A DNA stretch of 64,000 bases from [Phialemoniopsis] sp. UDSM-2020. Its lineage: Eukaryota; Ascomycota; Sordariomycetes; Thyridiales; Thyridiaceae. Positions 1-15,400 of the stretch are shown piece after piece; the first letter of the stretch is position 1, and every line of letters begins with the position of its first letter. The DNA lies in contig JAEILZ010000002.1 in assembly GCA_018873225.1 (NCBI GenBank), positions 3,100,001-3,164,000 of the forward strand, in the 5' to 3' direction. Both the position numbers and the translations under genes were made by a program. The notes beneath the pieces are model-generated. The model saw only the letters and a list, made by a program, of their open reading frames with translations, ran no database searches and had not been told where the DNA came from.

Positions 1-3000
1 TAATTCTATTAAAAGTTTCTTAGTATTTCTTTATTTAATTAAAAGCCTTACTTTTTTTAGTAAGATTTATTAATATAATTATTAATTTATTATATTCTTT
101 TAAGAATTATCTATAATAGTTTATAAATCTTAAGAAGAATTAAACTTCTTTAATATTCTTAGATATTAATTAGTTTTTAATTATTTTAAGTTTTATTAAA
201 TCTATTTATACTTTCTTTAGTTAAATTAAGTATTTAAAGTATAATATCTCCTATATATAGAATTAATTTTTACTAAAGTTTACTAGTAGATTTACTATTT
301 AAAGATTTTAAAGTACTTTATAAATATATTATTAATATTCTTTTAATATTTTAAAATAAATAAGAATATTATTAAGATAGATAATAATAAAATTATTAAG
401 ATACTTTCTAAGTATATTATTAATTAAATTCTAAAAAGATATTAAAATATTTATAAATCTAAAAGGTATAATAAGATATTTAAAATATTTTAAATAGGTT
501 CTAAATATAGTTTTTTATTTATATTCTTTTTTAATATAAATTAAATTATAAGTTCCTAATAGATCTAATATTATAAATTAATTAATACTATATAACCTAT
601 TATATAGCTTAATAATTAAAAATAATAAATATTAATTTTTAATTATAATATTATTAAGTTATTAATAGTTAATATATATTTTTTATTTATTATTCTTCTT
701 TAATATCTAAAGGATTAGATATCCTATTAATAATTTAAATAGTTAAATAAAATCTTTTTAAAGGTTTTTCTTTAAATATTTCTTTAATTTCTTAAGTTAT
801 AATTCATTTAAGCTATAAATCTTTTAAAACTTAAGTATAGTTTCTAGCTTTAGTAGTATTTTATAGTTATAATATAAGTATAGTAGTAATATTATTTTAA
901 GTTTTAATTAAAATAATTTTTTATATTAATAGTATTCTTTTAGTATTATTATAGTTTTATTAGGTTATTCTTCTTTAAGATATAATAGAACTTTATAGAT
1001 TAATAACTTATATATATTCTATCTCTAAGGAGCTTTATTAATTAAGTTCTTTTTTAATTATTCTTAATATAATTATTTTAATTATATTATTTAGCTAGTA
1101 GACTAATTAATATATAGATTATTTTATTATAACTATAGTATTTCTAATATTTAAGGTTATTAAAATAGATTAAAAGGTAACTTAAATAAGAAGTTATATA
1201 GTTTTTTAGTTAATTATTTTATTATTATATTAAATTTAATTTCTTTTTATTATAAATAATTTATATAGATTCTTCTTATAGATTTATAAAATCTTAAGTT
1301 TATTAATTAGTTATAATAAGATATAGTTTCTTTAAGTATTACTATTAATTAATATAGTTATTTTTTTATTATTAAGTTATATTTTAATTAGTATTAGTAT
1401 ATAGTTAAAAATAGTTTTTAGAGTTTTTTATATTTTACTTCTTATTTAATCTCTTAATAAGAGCTATATTTATTTTTTAGTATTTATTTATTTATTTCTT
1501 TATTATAAATCTATTAGTAAATATATTCTTATTATATTATAAAGTCTTTTTATAGTACTTTAAGTTTTATTATTTATATTTCTTATTATTAGTTATATAA
1601 TATACTTTTTTCTATTAAATTTTAATATTATTTAATATATTTAGTTTTTATTAATTTTTTTAGGTCTTTTTTAAGCTCTTTTTATATTCTTTTCTTAGTA
1701 ATTTTAATTTATTTATAGTAATTTTTTAAGACTTATTAATTAGATACTTTTTTATTAATTATTATCTTTATAGATACTTCTATTAAGGTTTATTTTAAGG
1801 GTTCTATTTATAATATCTTATAAAGTTATTTTAGGATCTCTTTTTCTATTAGTTAGTTAGGTTTCTTATTAAATTATTTTCTTAATATTTAGTTTAATTA
1901 AAGATATATATATATTTACTATATTATTTCTATTTTAAGATAATATTATACCTTAAGTTTCTATAGGTAATATATCTTATATTATATTATTATATAAATA
2001 TTAATTATTCTTTCTTTTAATATATAAGATAAGGGATAATTAGCTTTTATATATAGTTTTATATATCTTCTATTATTATTTATTTAATAAACTTTCTAAA
2101 ATTTTAGTTTTTCTTATAAGTAGATATAGATTTAGTAGTCTTTATATTATTTTAATAGGAAGTTATATTTTATTTTTAACTTAAAATATATTAAATATTT
2201 ATTATAGATATATATTATTTAGAATAATTATATATATCTTTTAATTTTATAGTAAAGTTATAGGTCTTTATATAAATGAATTTTCTATTTTTATTATTAT
2301 TTTCTTTAACTAGCTTTTTAAGGATTCTTTCTTATAATTATTATCTATTAGTTATTATCTATTAGTATTAGATTTTAATACTTCTAAAGTGTTTTTAGTT
2401 ATTATTTAATTTTTTATCCTTTAGGGATTAATATTATAAGGTTTTTTTCTTTTTCTTTTTACTTTTTAATTTAAATAAGAGCTTATTCTTTATTTTTAAT
2501 AGTTATTTTATTAGTAGATTTACTTATTTAGTTATTATTCTTTTCTATTAGGTTCTTAGTATATTATTTTATTTTATTCTTTAAAAAGTATATTATTTTA
2601 AGTAGGTTTTTAAGGTAAATAATATTTATTATCTTTTTTAGGATAATTTTTTAGTAGGTAAATATTTTATTTTTAAAATTATATTATTATATAACTATTA
2701 CTACCTTAAGTTATTCTATATATTTAAGGTATTAATTATTATTTTATTTTCTTAAAAGATATATAATATAATTATTATAATAATATATTATTTAGTATTT
2801 ATCTTTATATTATATTTTCTAAGTAGTATTTACTTAATATTTTAATTTTAAAACTTTCTAAAACTTTTTCTTTTAATAATAGTTCCTAATAAAATATTCT
2901 TCTTTTCTATAATTAAAATACTTTCTAAGTTCTTATTTAATAGTATTAAGCTCTATAGATTCTTTATATTAAGTATTTCTCTATATAGTAATAGTTTTTT

Positions 3001-6000
3001 ATTATATTATTTTTTTCTTTTAATTAGTTTATTTAGGATAGAAGGTTTATAGTTATTATTCTTACTTTTTAAGGTATTATTTATATAATTAGTTATTAAT
3101 TTATATAGCTATAGCTATATACTTAAAAAACTTTTTTAGTTAGTTTATCTTTATAAGTTTATCTTTAACTTTAAATTTTAATCTATTATAAAATAAGACT
3201 ATAAAGGGTTTATTATTCTATTCTAAATTAATTATAATTTATTAGAATTTTATTATATAGGAAGTAGTTAATTTAATCTATTATAACTACTAAAGTTATT
3301 ATTTAATTAATCTTTTTTTATTAGGATCTTTAAAGGTATTCTTAATTATCTTCTTAAAGGTATTAAATCTATTTATAAATAGATTTTATATTCTTTTTTA
3401 TTATTCTATTATTAACTTCTTAAGGAAGTCCTATTATATAGATTTAAACTAAATAAATATCTTTCTTTTAAGCCTAATAACTATAAAGAGGATCTAGTTA
3501 GTAATATATAGAAAGTTATAATTATATTTCTAGATATAGGTATAGTATTAAATAAGAAATCTTTATAAGTCTTTTTTTTCTTTTAAAAAGGCCTTAGATA
3601 TTTTATATTTAGTACTTTTAATATAGATTTATATTATAGTAAGTTATCTTTTTAGCTATTAAATTTTAATAATAGCTTATTTTATAATATAAATCAATTT
3701 AAAATTAATTAATTAAGATTCTAATATAATTCTTTTTATATTATTACTTAGAATATAGTTTACTTATTAAATAAGAGTATTTAATATATAATAATTTTTT
3801 ATTTTAGACCCTTAAGGTATTAAGATAGAATATATAAAGGATTTATATTAATAATAAGTAATAGATATAGAATAATAATATAAATTAATTAATTATAGCT
3901 AAAATAGTTTTTATTTAAAGATATATTATTAGATAAAGATATTTTAAATATTAAAAAGCTATTTAGATAGATATTTAAAGGTAGATTTTATTTATATATA
4001 TAAATAGTTAAATTATTTTAAATTATTAATTTATTATAATTAAATTACTTTAGATTAATAAGAACTATTAATTATTTATAATTACTTATCTTATTTATTT
4101 TATTATTTTTAACTATTTAGATTACTACCTTATAGTACTATATTTTAATTTTATAATACTTTATAAAAATAATTTATTATAATAATTATATATATATAAT
4201 CCTAATTTAATTATATAGTTACTATATAAAGAAATATATTTATTACTATTTATATAATAATCTTTTTTTATATTTTAATAATAAATATTATTATATTATT
4301 AGCTTTTATAATAAAATATATATTAAATATATTTAATAGTTATATAGTTTTTAATATAATTACTATAGTAATAATATTAATAAGTTATTTAATAATAATT
4401 TTTTTTCTTCTAATAATAATAGCTTAAATAAGAAAAATTCTAATAAAAAGAGCTTAAATAAGAATAGTTTTATAAATAATAATAATAATTTTATTATAAG
4501 TAAAATTATATACTTTTTAAATATTTATAATTAAAATAATTAAATTTTATATAGTAATATATATTCTTTATATAGAATTTAGATTTTTATAATAGGGATT
4601 TTAATAGTTATATATAGCTATTAATAAAAATTCTTATCTTTTTTATCTTTTATATATTACTATAATATATTTATTATATAATTAATACTTCTATATAGTA
4701 TTTTTAAGTTAATTAATATAAGTTTTAACTTATATATTAAGTTTATTATTTAATATTAGTTTCTTTAGTATAAAATTTAAAGTCCCTTTTATATATATAT
4801 TTATAGGATTATTCTTTCTACTTATTTATTATATATTTATAATCTCTTTTCTCTTATATAACTCTTAGAATAATATAATATTAATTATTAAATACTTTTT
4901 ATTTATTATATTTAATTTTATTAGATAGTTATATAATAATTTTAAATTAAAATAAATTATAATAGGTATATATAAAACTTATAAAGAATTTATAATTCTA
5001 TATAGAATTATATTAATTATAATATTACTATTAAAGTTATTAATTATTTTATATAATTTACTTATTAAAATACTTTATATAACTCTTTTATATTTAATTA
5101 AGCTTTAATATATAATATTCCTTTAAATTTTAAAGGAAGTATTTATATAAATCTTTATTTTAAGTATAATTATAAATCTAATTTATAATATATAATTCTT
5201 ATTATTAGTAAATAATCTATTTATAAAGATAAATAGCTTTATATAGATAAGATTTAATAGGATATAATTAAATCCTTAAATAGTATTATTAATTTATTAT
5301 TTAATTTATATATTAAGTTTCTTAATATTTTTCTTATTTAAATTTTAAATTTAAATTATAATTAATAAATTATATATAGCTTTAAATTAATAAATAGAAA
5401 TAATATAAGCCTTTTATATATATTATATTATATATTATACTACTATATCTTTTATATAAAGGTTAATAACTTTAAGATATTTTATTTATCTTTTTTATAT
5501 AAAGAAGATAGTATCTTTATTTAAAGAAATTTAATCTTTATTAAATTCTATAGAATAATCTTATATAAGTATTATTTTAGCTTTTATATAAAGAATAGTT
5601 TTCTATAGTTTTTTTTCTTTTTATATAGAAAAAGCTTTTATTATAAAACTAAATATATTATCTATTTATAAACTAATAATATTAAAATTATATAGGCTAA
5701 TAGTTATATATAGTAGATATAAGTTATATATTAATATATTTATTTTTAATTTCTCTTTATAATATATATAATAGATCTTATACTAATAAAGTTTTAATTC
5801 TATTAATCTATATAAAGGTTATATAATATAAAGCTTTATACCCTTTAAATATTTATTTTTAATCTTTTTAAATAGTTATATAATAATCTTATAGATAAAC
5901 TTCTTTTTAACTTAAATATATACTTAAATAATATTCTAAAGTTTACTCTTTATATTAAAATTTTAGATTAAAAATAGGCTTAATATAAGAATAAATCTTT

Positions 6001-9000
6001 AGTTTATCCTTTAAATTATTAGTAATTATATTAATATTTTATCTTTATTATTATTATTATATCCTTATATAACTAGCTTAAACTTCTTATAAGATCTTAT
6101 TAATTTAGTTTTAATCTTTTATATAAGCCTTATATAAAAAACTTAATAGTTACTATATATAGTCTTATTAAACTTTATAATCTTAAAGATATTTTAATTA
6201 AAAAGTTTATTAATTTTTATTATATTTAACTCCTTAAATAGCTTTTTTAGTATTATAATTTTACTTTCTATATAAAGTTTTATAGCTAAAGAGTAGCTAT
6301 TCTTTTCTTTTTATATAAGAAAGTATATAAGTATCTTTAATAAATATTCTCTTTATCTTAGGGGCTCTAAAGATGCCTATATATAGATTTTATCTTTCTT
6401 TTAAGGCTATATAATCTCCTTATATAGCTATTTATACCTTTAAGACTTTAGATCCTCCTATATAGAGGCTATATCCTTAAATAAATCTTCTATTAGCTTA
6501 TCTTAGTAATAGAACTTAATATATATTATATAGAACTTTATAGATTTAAATAGTATACTAATAATTATATTAATACTATTTATTATTTTTACTTTATATA
6601 GACTATTTTATTTTTTTTTCTTTCTTTATATTAGAATCTTATTTTAGAAAGGAAGATTAGCTATATAATTAATATTAGAACTATTCTTAATATTAATTAT
6701 ATAGCTAATATCTATCTCTATATAGATCTTTTATACTTTTTTTATTATCTTTTAAATTATATTAGTTTATATAATAATATTTAAAGATAGTAATAATATC
6801 TTATTAATTCTTAAATATATATTAAATACTAAAAGTATTAATATAAATCTATTTAAATTAATTATATTATTTAAGGTCTTAATAGCTATTTAAAATAAAA
6901 TATTATTATTTATATAATATTTAATTTTCTTTTATAAGATATTAAATACTCTTCTTAATAAGTTATATACTCTTTTAATCTTACTAACTATCTAATAAGC
7001 TTCTATTAATATCTTTTTATATAAAATACTTATAATCTTTATATTATTATAAAATTCTTTAGATATAAAATTTATATTTAGATTATATATAAGACTATTA
7101 AGTAGGTTTTAATAAATATAAATTTAATACTTATAAAGTATATTTTATATCTTCTATATAGATATATCTTTTAGAAAAATAACTACTTAGAATAAGATTA
7201 TATTATTAATTATATAAAGTATTAGCTTTATATTAAAATATATAATATTAATAATAATCTTATAGTTAAATTTTAATTTATCTTTAATAGAGAATTTAAA
7301 TCTATATAGAGTTTAATTATACTTCTAATAGTAATAATAGAATTTCTAAATCTTATTAAGGATTTTTATATTAATATCTTTATATTTAGCTATTTTAAGT
7401 ATTTTATAAAGTCTTTCTATATAGGGGTATTTAAATCTCTAATAGAAATATTAAAGCTTCTTTTCTATAAAGAAAAGAATTATTTTTATATAGCTAGGAT
7501 TAAAAAAAGTATATCTTTATTTCTAAATAATTAATATCTTTAAGTTAATCTTTCTTTATATAATAATATCTTTAATATTATTAAAGTTTATATTAAGATT
7601 ATTTATATCCTTTAAGTATAGAAAAAAAGAAATAAAAATATCTAAGATATAAAAGATAATTTATTTAATTAAAGTTTCTATCTTTATAGTTTTAATAATA
7701 TATATAGCTTTTTTTCTATTAAATCTAATATTAATATTTTCTAAGGTTTAATTAATCTTTATATAAGGATTCTTTTTAATATATATTTTAATTTAGACTT
7801 TTCTTACTATTAATATTTTAACTATATTAATATTTTAAAATACTTCTTAATATTTAATATTATATAGATTTTATAATAAGAATTAATAGATATTATTAGT
7901 TTATATAATTATAAAGATATCTTTTTTAGTTATATTATATATTTAAGTAATTATTATTAGGAATTAAATAGCCTTATATAGTATTTCTAATTTAATTTTA
8001 TTATTTCTATTTAAGTTCTTATAAGCTATTAATTGCTTCTTATATTTAATTAAATAGAAAATAAAGTTTTTATATATAGGATTTAAAGTATTATTTATTT
8101 TATAAAATTAAAAATATTATTTATATAAATTATCTTTTTCTATTTTAAGGTAATTAATTAATTAATATTTTTTCTTTTTATATATAAAATACTTCTTTTT
8201 TATAAATTTTCTATCTATATAAAGATAAAAAGATTTTTAAAAGGGTTTCTATATAGGTTTTTAGTTTTAATAAGAGGATTTTTATATAAATAAATAGGAT
8301 AGTTTTTATATAAAGAAAAAGTAATTATACCTTTTATTAATATAATTAATATTATATATCTTTAATATTTTATATTATTAGGTTATTTCTAATATAATTA
8401 TTACTTATAAAGCTATATAAAGATTTATAAATAATTTATTATATATATCTATATAACTTAAAAAATTAATTTTTAATATATTTATATCTTTATATATATT
8501 AAAGATTATTATATATAATTAAATCTCTTCTTAATAATCTTTTTTTAAGGCTTTTTATATATATAAAAGTCTATTAATTAATTTATTAAGTATCTTAAAA
8601 GGTAATTTATTTAAATATTTTCTTTATATAATATTATATATTAAAATAATTTATTTATTATATAGATTTTTCTTATTAATCTCTATATTAAAATAAATAT
8701 TTAATATATTATATATCTTATTTTATCTTTATTTAAAACTAATATAAGACTTATAATAGTTTACTATATATTCTTATAGGATATTTAAAAAGATTAAATA
8801 ATATTAATTTAATATAATTCTTTTTTATTTATAGAATTTAATAAATATATAAATTTTATTTATTAAAATCTTATTATATACTTTAATATAATTATTATCT
8901 TTATTTTAAAGCTTTATAAAGAAACTAATCTACTAAGGATTAAAATAAGCTTTTTAATTTATATATAGTAATAAAAATTAATAAAAATCTTTTAATATAG

Positions 9001-10050
9001 GAATTTAATAAATTAACTATTTAAATTATTCTATATAAAATATTTAAAGATATATATAAATTAATTATAAATAGATTTCTTTAGGAGAATAATTTTATAT
9101 AATATAAAATATTTAAATAAAATAAGATTCTAAGGTTTATTTAAATAGTATATAGAAATCTTAAGTTAAATAATAAATATTTAAAAGTAAACTTATTATA
9201 TATAACTTTAAGATTTTAATTTTAATTATATATTAAAAGGGTTTTTTTTCTTTTTTTTTAATTTTTTCTTTTTTATATATATTTATTATAATTATATAAA
9301 TTAATATATATAAATTTTAATTAATTTTTTAATTATTCTTACTAATTAAATTAATTTATTTCTTTTTTAATTAATTAAAAAATTAATATTTAAAATAGAT
9401 TTAAATTTATATAAAATAATTTATTATTTAGCTTTTAAATTTTATATTATATATTATATATATAATATTTAATTTTAATTATATATTAATTAAATCTTTA
9501 TAAATATATATAAAATAAATAATAATTCTTTTATTTAATAGATTTTAAATAAAATTAATCTCTTTTTTATTTTAATATTTTATTTAAATATATTTTTTCT
9601 ATAGTTTATCTAAGATTTTAATCTTTTTAGTTATATCTTTATAATTAAATAGAATAAAAAGATTAATATTAAAAAAAGAATTATTATATAATATATTTTT
9701 AAAGATTAATTAAGCTTAAAAGATCTTAGATTTAAATAAATTAATTATTATTATTAGTAGTTTTCTATTTTATTATATAAAATCTTTATATATTTCTTTT
9801 TATAGATATTTCTATATAATCCCTTAAAGATTATAAATAATAATCTTAAAGATATTAATTAAAAAATAAAAAGAAATATATAAATATTATTTTATATATA
9901 AATTTCTCTTTTTTAAACTTACTAATCTATTATTAAATATATAATATATAGAGACTATTAATTCTTTCTTAATAATTATATAATTATTTTTATTAATAAC
10001 TAATTAATATTACTAGGGTAATAGATATATATATATATAAAGGTAGATAT
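1..10050. repeat. RIP-degraded A+T-rich repeat block
   Basis: The first 10 kb is almost entirely A and T (10 G/C in the first 60 bases). Residual C sits nearly always before T or C and residual G after A or G. CpA, TpG and CpG are almost missing, although GpC, ApC and GpT persist. This is the footprint of fungal repeat-induced point mutation, which converts CpA to TpA on both strands. ATG is nearly absent (examples at 2276 and 6373), TAA and TAG are everywhere, and no reading frame of 60 codons exists. The source was probably one or several transposable elements, but no terminal repeat or protein domain can be recognised. The edge at about 10,020-10,090 is sharp, passing through a short (TA)n run. 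Confidence 0.9.
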
Positions 10051-10536
10051 ATAGTTAGGGTTAAATTGGTTGGTTTATATTGCTTGCTTAAGAGAGAGTA
10101 TAACTGTATAGTGCCCCTAAGATAAGGAAGCTGTATACTGGTGTAGGCCTGTAGTCTACGGCCTCGGGCCGACTATTGCCCGCACGGTGGCCTACCGTGT
10201 GGGAGGTCGAGGGGGCTGTGCGATCACACTGTACCCGTGTGGTGATATACCAACAGTAAGACCCATAGATGGGTTGGAGGAATGTGCCTCTCGATATGGG
10301 GCTATGCATTGGCTTGGAGCGGCTGCATCTTGCCGACGTTCTAGGGTGCCTCGAATGAATGTCTATTTGGGAAAGCTTGCCCACGAGCGGAGGGGAATGT
10401 GGCGATCTTGGTTATATTTGTACGCCGTCTTCGACCTCTCTTGCTTCCACCTCATTTGTACCTCGTCGCAAACGAAGCAGTGCATGCCCACAAAACGAAT
10501 CACTTCTACTAGACGAAAATTTTCAACAAAACCACC
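10051..10536. other. Boundary and upstream region of the MFS gene
   Basis: Base composition returns to normal within about 50 bases after the RIP block. The only open frames here are short and run into the MFS gene in the wrong frame. The last 100 or so bases are probably its promoter and 5' leader; the start codon sits in a good ACCACCATGG context. No clear TATA box or repeat was found. Confidence 0.5.
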
Positions 10537-12309
10537 ATGGCCGACGAGAAGAAGGTCGACAACTCGGACCCTGACGTTGAGAGGGAGCTCCGGGTCGACA
10601 GGTCAGAGTACAGGGCGGCCGAGCCCGGGGACCGAAATGCCGTGGGCCTTCACGAATATGCCGAATCCGAGGGCTACGTGATTGACGCGGAGGAAGGAGG
10701 CGCAGGTATCAAACTTGCGAAGGACGGGCGGACGCGATTGATTCCTCAGCCCAGCGACGATCCCAGAGATCCTCTAAACTGGAGCTCCTGGACCAAGCAT
10801 ATCATGCTGTTCATTGTCGCCCTCACGGCGTTTCTGCCCGACTACGGCAGCGCGACGGGAGCTGTCACCCTGCTTGCGCAGGCAGCGTATGTCACACAGT
10901 CGAGGAAGACACGTTGAGGAGACAAACTGATTGACTTCTTACCTACAGACAATGGGAAATGAGTGAAGACGAGGTGAATCACTCCCAGGTCGGTAACGTC
11001 TTTATGCTAGGCGCCGGCGGCATCACAGGTAAGTCGACCAGCACAGCCGTAGAAAGACATGCGCTTCATCAGGCTAACACTTTCGCTTCTAGCCGTCATC
11101 CTCTCCGCCTACTTCGGCCGCCTCCCCGTCATGTTCTACTTCATCGTCATCGCCACGGGCACCGCCGCCTGGTGCGCCGCCGCCACGAGCTTCGAGTCCT
11201 TCATGGCCGCCCGCATCCTCAACGGCTTCTTCTCCACCGTCGCCCAGTCCTGCGGCCTCATGTTCATCCAGGACATGTTCTTCTTCCACGAGCGCGCGCG
11301 CAAGATCAACATCTGGGCCTCTTTCTTCGTCATGAGCCCTTACATGGGCCCCCTGCTCGCGGCCTTCATGATGACCACGCAGGTCTGGCCCGTGCCCTTT
11401 TGGGTCTACACGGCCGAGACGGCGCTGTGCCTCGTGCTCATCGCCGCGTTCCTGCGCGAGACGTACTACGACCGGCGCATCCCGGCCGCGGAGCAGCCGT
11501 CGGTCGGCAACAGGGTGCAGAGCCTGCTCGGCATCGCGCAGTTCCGCTCGCGACACCTGCGTAACTCGTTCCTGCAGGCCGTCTGGCGGTGCTTCAGCGT
11601 GCTCCTCAAGCCGACGGTCCTGCTCGCCAACATCTACTACATGCTCGTAAGTCCACTACCGTGATGCTCCCCAGCCCTACAAAGCTAATATCCACAACTT
11701 CAGACCTTTGCGTGGGTCGTCGGCATCAACACGACCCTCTCCATCTTCCTCGGCCCCCTCTACCACTTCGAGGTCCTGCAGATCGGCTACTTCTACTTCA
11801 CCCCCGTCGTCGCCGTGCTCCTCGGCGAGCTGGTGGGCCACTGGCTCCACGACGCCCTGGCGCGGCAGTACATCCGCTCCCACCGCGGCCGCTTCGAGCC
11901 CGAGGCCCGCCTGCGCGCCATCGCCCTCGCCGTGCCCTTCATGGTCGTGGGGCTCGTGCTCATCGGGCAGTGCCTCGGCAAGGGGTGGCACTACATGGCG
12001 ACGAGCGTGAGCTGGGGCCTGTACGTGTTCGGCGTCATGATCACGACCACGGCCGTCAGCAGCTACTGCCTCGACAGCTACCCCGAGGCGAGCGGCGAGG
12101 TGAGCGCGTGGCTTAACAACTCGCGCACCATCGGCGGGTTCATCATCAGCTACTTCCAGGTGACGTGGGCGACCAAGCAAGGGCCGCAAAAGAGCTTTGG
12201 CATCCAGGCGGCCGTCGTGTTTGCGGCATTCCTGATTGTCGTCGCGCTGATGCGCTGGGGCAAGGCGCTACGCATTTGGGCTGGGCCACTGCACTTTACG
12301 ACGTCGTGA
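10537..12309 (+). CDS. MFS transporter, DHA1/HOL1-like
   Basis: Four exons (10537-10886, 10949-11028, 11093-11646, 11704-12309) give 529 residues. All three introns have GTATGT or GTAAGT donors and normal acceptors. The cytoplasmic N-terminus of about 75 residues ends in DPRDPLNWSSWTKH, the entry motif of fungal drug/polyamine-type MFS carriers. About 12 hydrophobic helices follow, with SGEVSAWLNNSRTIGGF in the C-terminal half, as in HOL1/SVOP-like members. The protein should be a proton-coupled plasma-membrane carrier; the sequence does not tell the substrate. It converges on the 5-oxoprolinase gene with a gap of only 190 bp, so uptake of a 5-oxoproline-like or amino-acid-derived compound is a reasonable inference. 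It is the only gene of the putative cluster with introns and lies about 490 bp from the RIP block. Confidence 0.9.
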
Positions 12310-12499
12310 TCTGCTGTTCAGACCACGGCTTGTAGGAGGAGGATAGTTTAGTCGAGGAGGAAGCAACGGCACGAAGGGGATAATTGGAAAGAAAAGACAA
12401 TGATATTTTGGTATATACCCCAAGACCTATGATAATGCAGATAACAAAATCTATGCAATGCTAGTTTCCCGTCCTCCTTTCCCACAGCAGACCCAAACT

Positions 12500-15400
12500 C
12501 TACGCGTGCCCATTGACACCATTAACCTCCAATCCGCCCCATGCACCACCACCAGGCGACTGGATAATGACCCTGTCACCCTTGCCCAGCTTCGTCGTCG
12601 CCTTGGCGCCCATGTTGACCGTGCTCTCGCGGCCCTCCTCGTCCCTCCGCACGATGAGGTTGACGCCCGAGGCGCCGTGCCCGCCGCCCTCCATGCCGTA
12701 CGGCTGCCTGCTGCGCCGCTCGCTGAGGATGGAGCACTGCACGGGGACGCGGAACTCGATGTCGCGCACCGTGCCGTCGCCGCCCGGGTTGCGGCCCTGA
12801 CCGCCGGACCCCTCGCGCAGCGTGAACGCGCGCAGGATGCACGGGTAGCGCTTCTCAAAGACCTCCGGGTCCGTGATGCGCGTGTTGGTCATGTGGACGT
12901 GCACGCCGCTCGTGCCCTTCCAGGTCGGGCCGGCGCCGGCTCCGCCAGCAATGGTCTCGTAGTAGCCGAAGCCGTCCTTGTGCTCGCCCGTGACGGGGTC
13001 CTTGCCGCCCGTGCCGAACGTCAGGTTGTTGCAGCAGCCCTGGCTGGCGGCGCAGGCGCGGAAGGCGCGCAGCACGACGTCGGTGATGCGCTGCGAAGTC
13101 AGGACGTTGCCCCCGACGACGGCGAGGCCCTTTGTCGGGGACAGGATGCTGGCGTCGGGGACGCGGATGTCGATGGGGTTGAGGCAGCCCTGGTTGAGCG
13201 GGATATCTGAGGCGACGAGGGCGCGCAGGCAGTAGATGATGGCGCTGTGGGTGATGGCGATCGGGGCGTTGGTATTGCCCAGGACCTGCGGGCCCGTACC
13301 GGTGAAGTCGAATACGGCGGAGCCATCGTCGGCGATGGTGATGCGCAGCTTGATGGGCGTGCCGTCATCCATGTAGTCGACGGCCTCGAGGGGCTCAGCG
13401 CCAAACTTGGCGACGGTGGCCTTCATGAGGTCGCGCACGGCGAGCTCGGCGGTGGTCTGGATGGCGTACATGTAGCGGTGCACCGTGGCCAGGCCGAACT
13501 CGGTGATGAGGGCCTTGATGAGAGAGATACCCTTGACATTGGCAGCGATCTGGGCCTTGAGGTCGGAGACGTTGTCGGCCAACTTGCGGGAGCCAGAGCA
13601 GCCATCGTACTGGGCCGGCTCAATGAGCAGAAGCCTCCTGACTTCATCCTCGTTGAAACGACCTTCACTGACGAGCTTGGTGCTCTCAATGGCGGCACCC
13701 TCTTGCCAGAGGGCACTGCTGGTGGGCGGCATCGAGCCAGGAAGCATACCGCCGATATCGGCGTGGTGGCCACGGCTGGCAACGTAGAATGCGAGGACAT
13801 CGCCGTCGAAGACAGGAGTGATGACAGTGATGTCGGGGAGGTGGGTACCACCGCAGCTAGGGTGATTCGACACCAGCACGTCACCGTCCTTCAGCTTGCC
13901 CTCCCACAGCTTGTGCTGGTAACGAACGGCGAACTGCATGCTGCCCAAATGAACAGGGACGTGAGGCGCGTTGGCGACGAGACCTCCGTCGGGCGAGAAG
14001 ATGGCGCACGAGAAGTCCAGACGCTCCTTGATGTTGGTCGACACCGCGGTCTTTTGGAGGGTGCGGCCCATCTGCTCGGCGATCGACATGAAGCGGTGGC
14101 CGAAGATGGACAGCTGGATGGGGCTGAACTCGGTCTCCTGCTGAGTCTGGGGAGTAGCATCGGACTGGAGGTCGATGACGACATAGCTGTCGAGGATGGT
14201 GGCGACGGAGCCAGGAGTAACAACAATCGTCTGGGTCTTGTCAATGACAAGGGCCGGGCCGGTAAGGCGAGCACCGTTGGGCAGGCCCTGGAGCTCGTAG
14301 ATCGGGGTCTCGGCCCAGCCGCCCTGGGCAAAGAAGACACGGCTTGTGCCGTTCTGAGCCGGGGCAGCAACGCTGGCGCCCTCGACAGCCTTCATCTGAG
14401 CGAAGGGGCTCTTCTCAACGCGAGAGCGAGCAGCGCCAATTGCACGGACACGGATGTCGTCGACGAGAATCGGCTTGTCGTCAAAGTTGAAGCCGAACTC
14501 ACGCTTGTGGACCGTCTCGAACTCGCGCTTGAAGTCCCAGTCATCGCCCTTGAGAATCATGAGTGAGCTGCTAGAGCCGGCATACCTCATGTTCAGATAG
14601 GTGTTGTAGGAAATCTGCTTGGCAGAGAAGCCCTGTTGGGTGAGCTCGCCCTGAGCTTGCTGCACGAGCTCACTGAGCTGCGACTGGATCTCGGACTCCG
14701 TCTCGGCACAGTAGGTCACGGCAGCCGGGCGCTGCACCTCGTGGACAACGTCAGCCAGAGACATGCCGTAGGCAGACAGGATCGAGGAGTATTTGTGGAT
14801 GATGACCCTGGAAATGCTCAGAACATCAGCGACAGAGCAGGCGTGCTGCCCACCAGCGCCACCAAAGCAGGCAAGGTGGTGGCTCGAGGTCTCGTAGCCT
14901 CTGGCCTCGGTCAAGGCACGGATGGGGCGAGCCATGCCCTCGTTGGCGACCTTCAAGAAGCCCATGGCGACCTCTTCAGCGGAGAAGGGCGTGTGGCCGT
15001 TCTTGCGGCGCTCCTCGTTAATCTCCTCGGTAAGGGCCTGGAACTTCTGGGCCGTGACCTCCCTGTTCAAGGGCTCGTCCTCATTGGGGCCAAAGACCTT
15101 GGGAAAGTACTCCGGGAGCAACCGACCGACGAAAAGGTTGGCGTCAGTCACGGTCAGAGGGCCACCTTTCCTGTAGCAAGCGGGTCCGGGGTGTGCGGAG
15201 GCCGACTCCGGGCCGACGTTGAAGAGGCCGTTCCTCCAAGTCAGGATGGAGCCACCACCGGCAGCTACGGTGTGGATATCAAGCTGCGGGGACTGAACGG
15301 AGATACCAGCAGTGGTGGTCTCGAAGACGTGATCGTACACGCCAGCGTACCGCGACACATCGGTGGACGTACCGCCCATGTCGAAGCCGATGATAGGGCA

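Noticed and set aside
10055..10063. TTAGGGTTA at the edge of the RIP block
   Set aside because: A single telomere-like unit; no tandem array.
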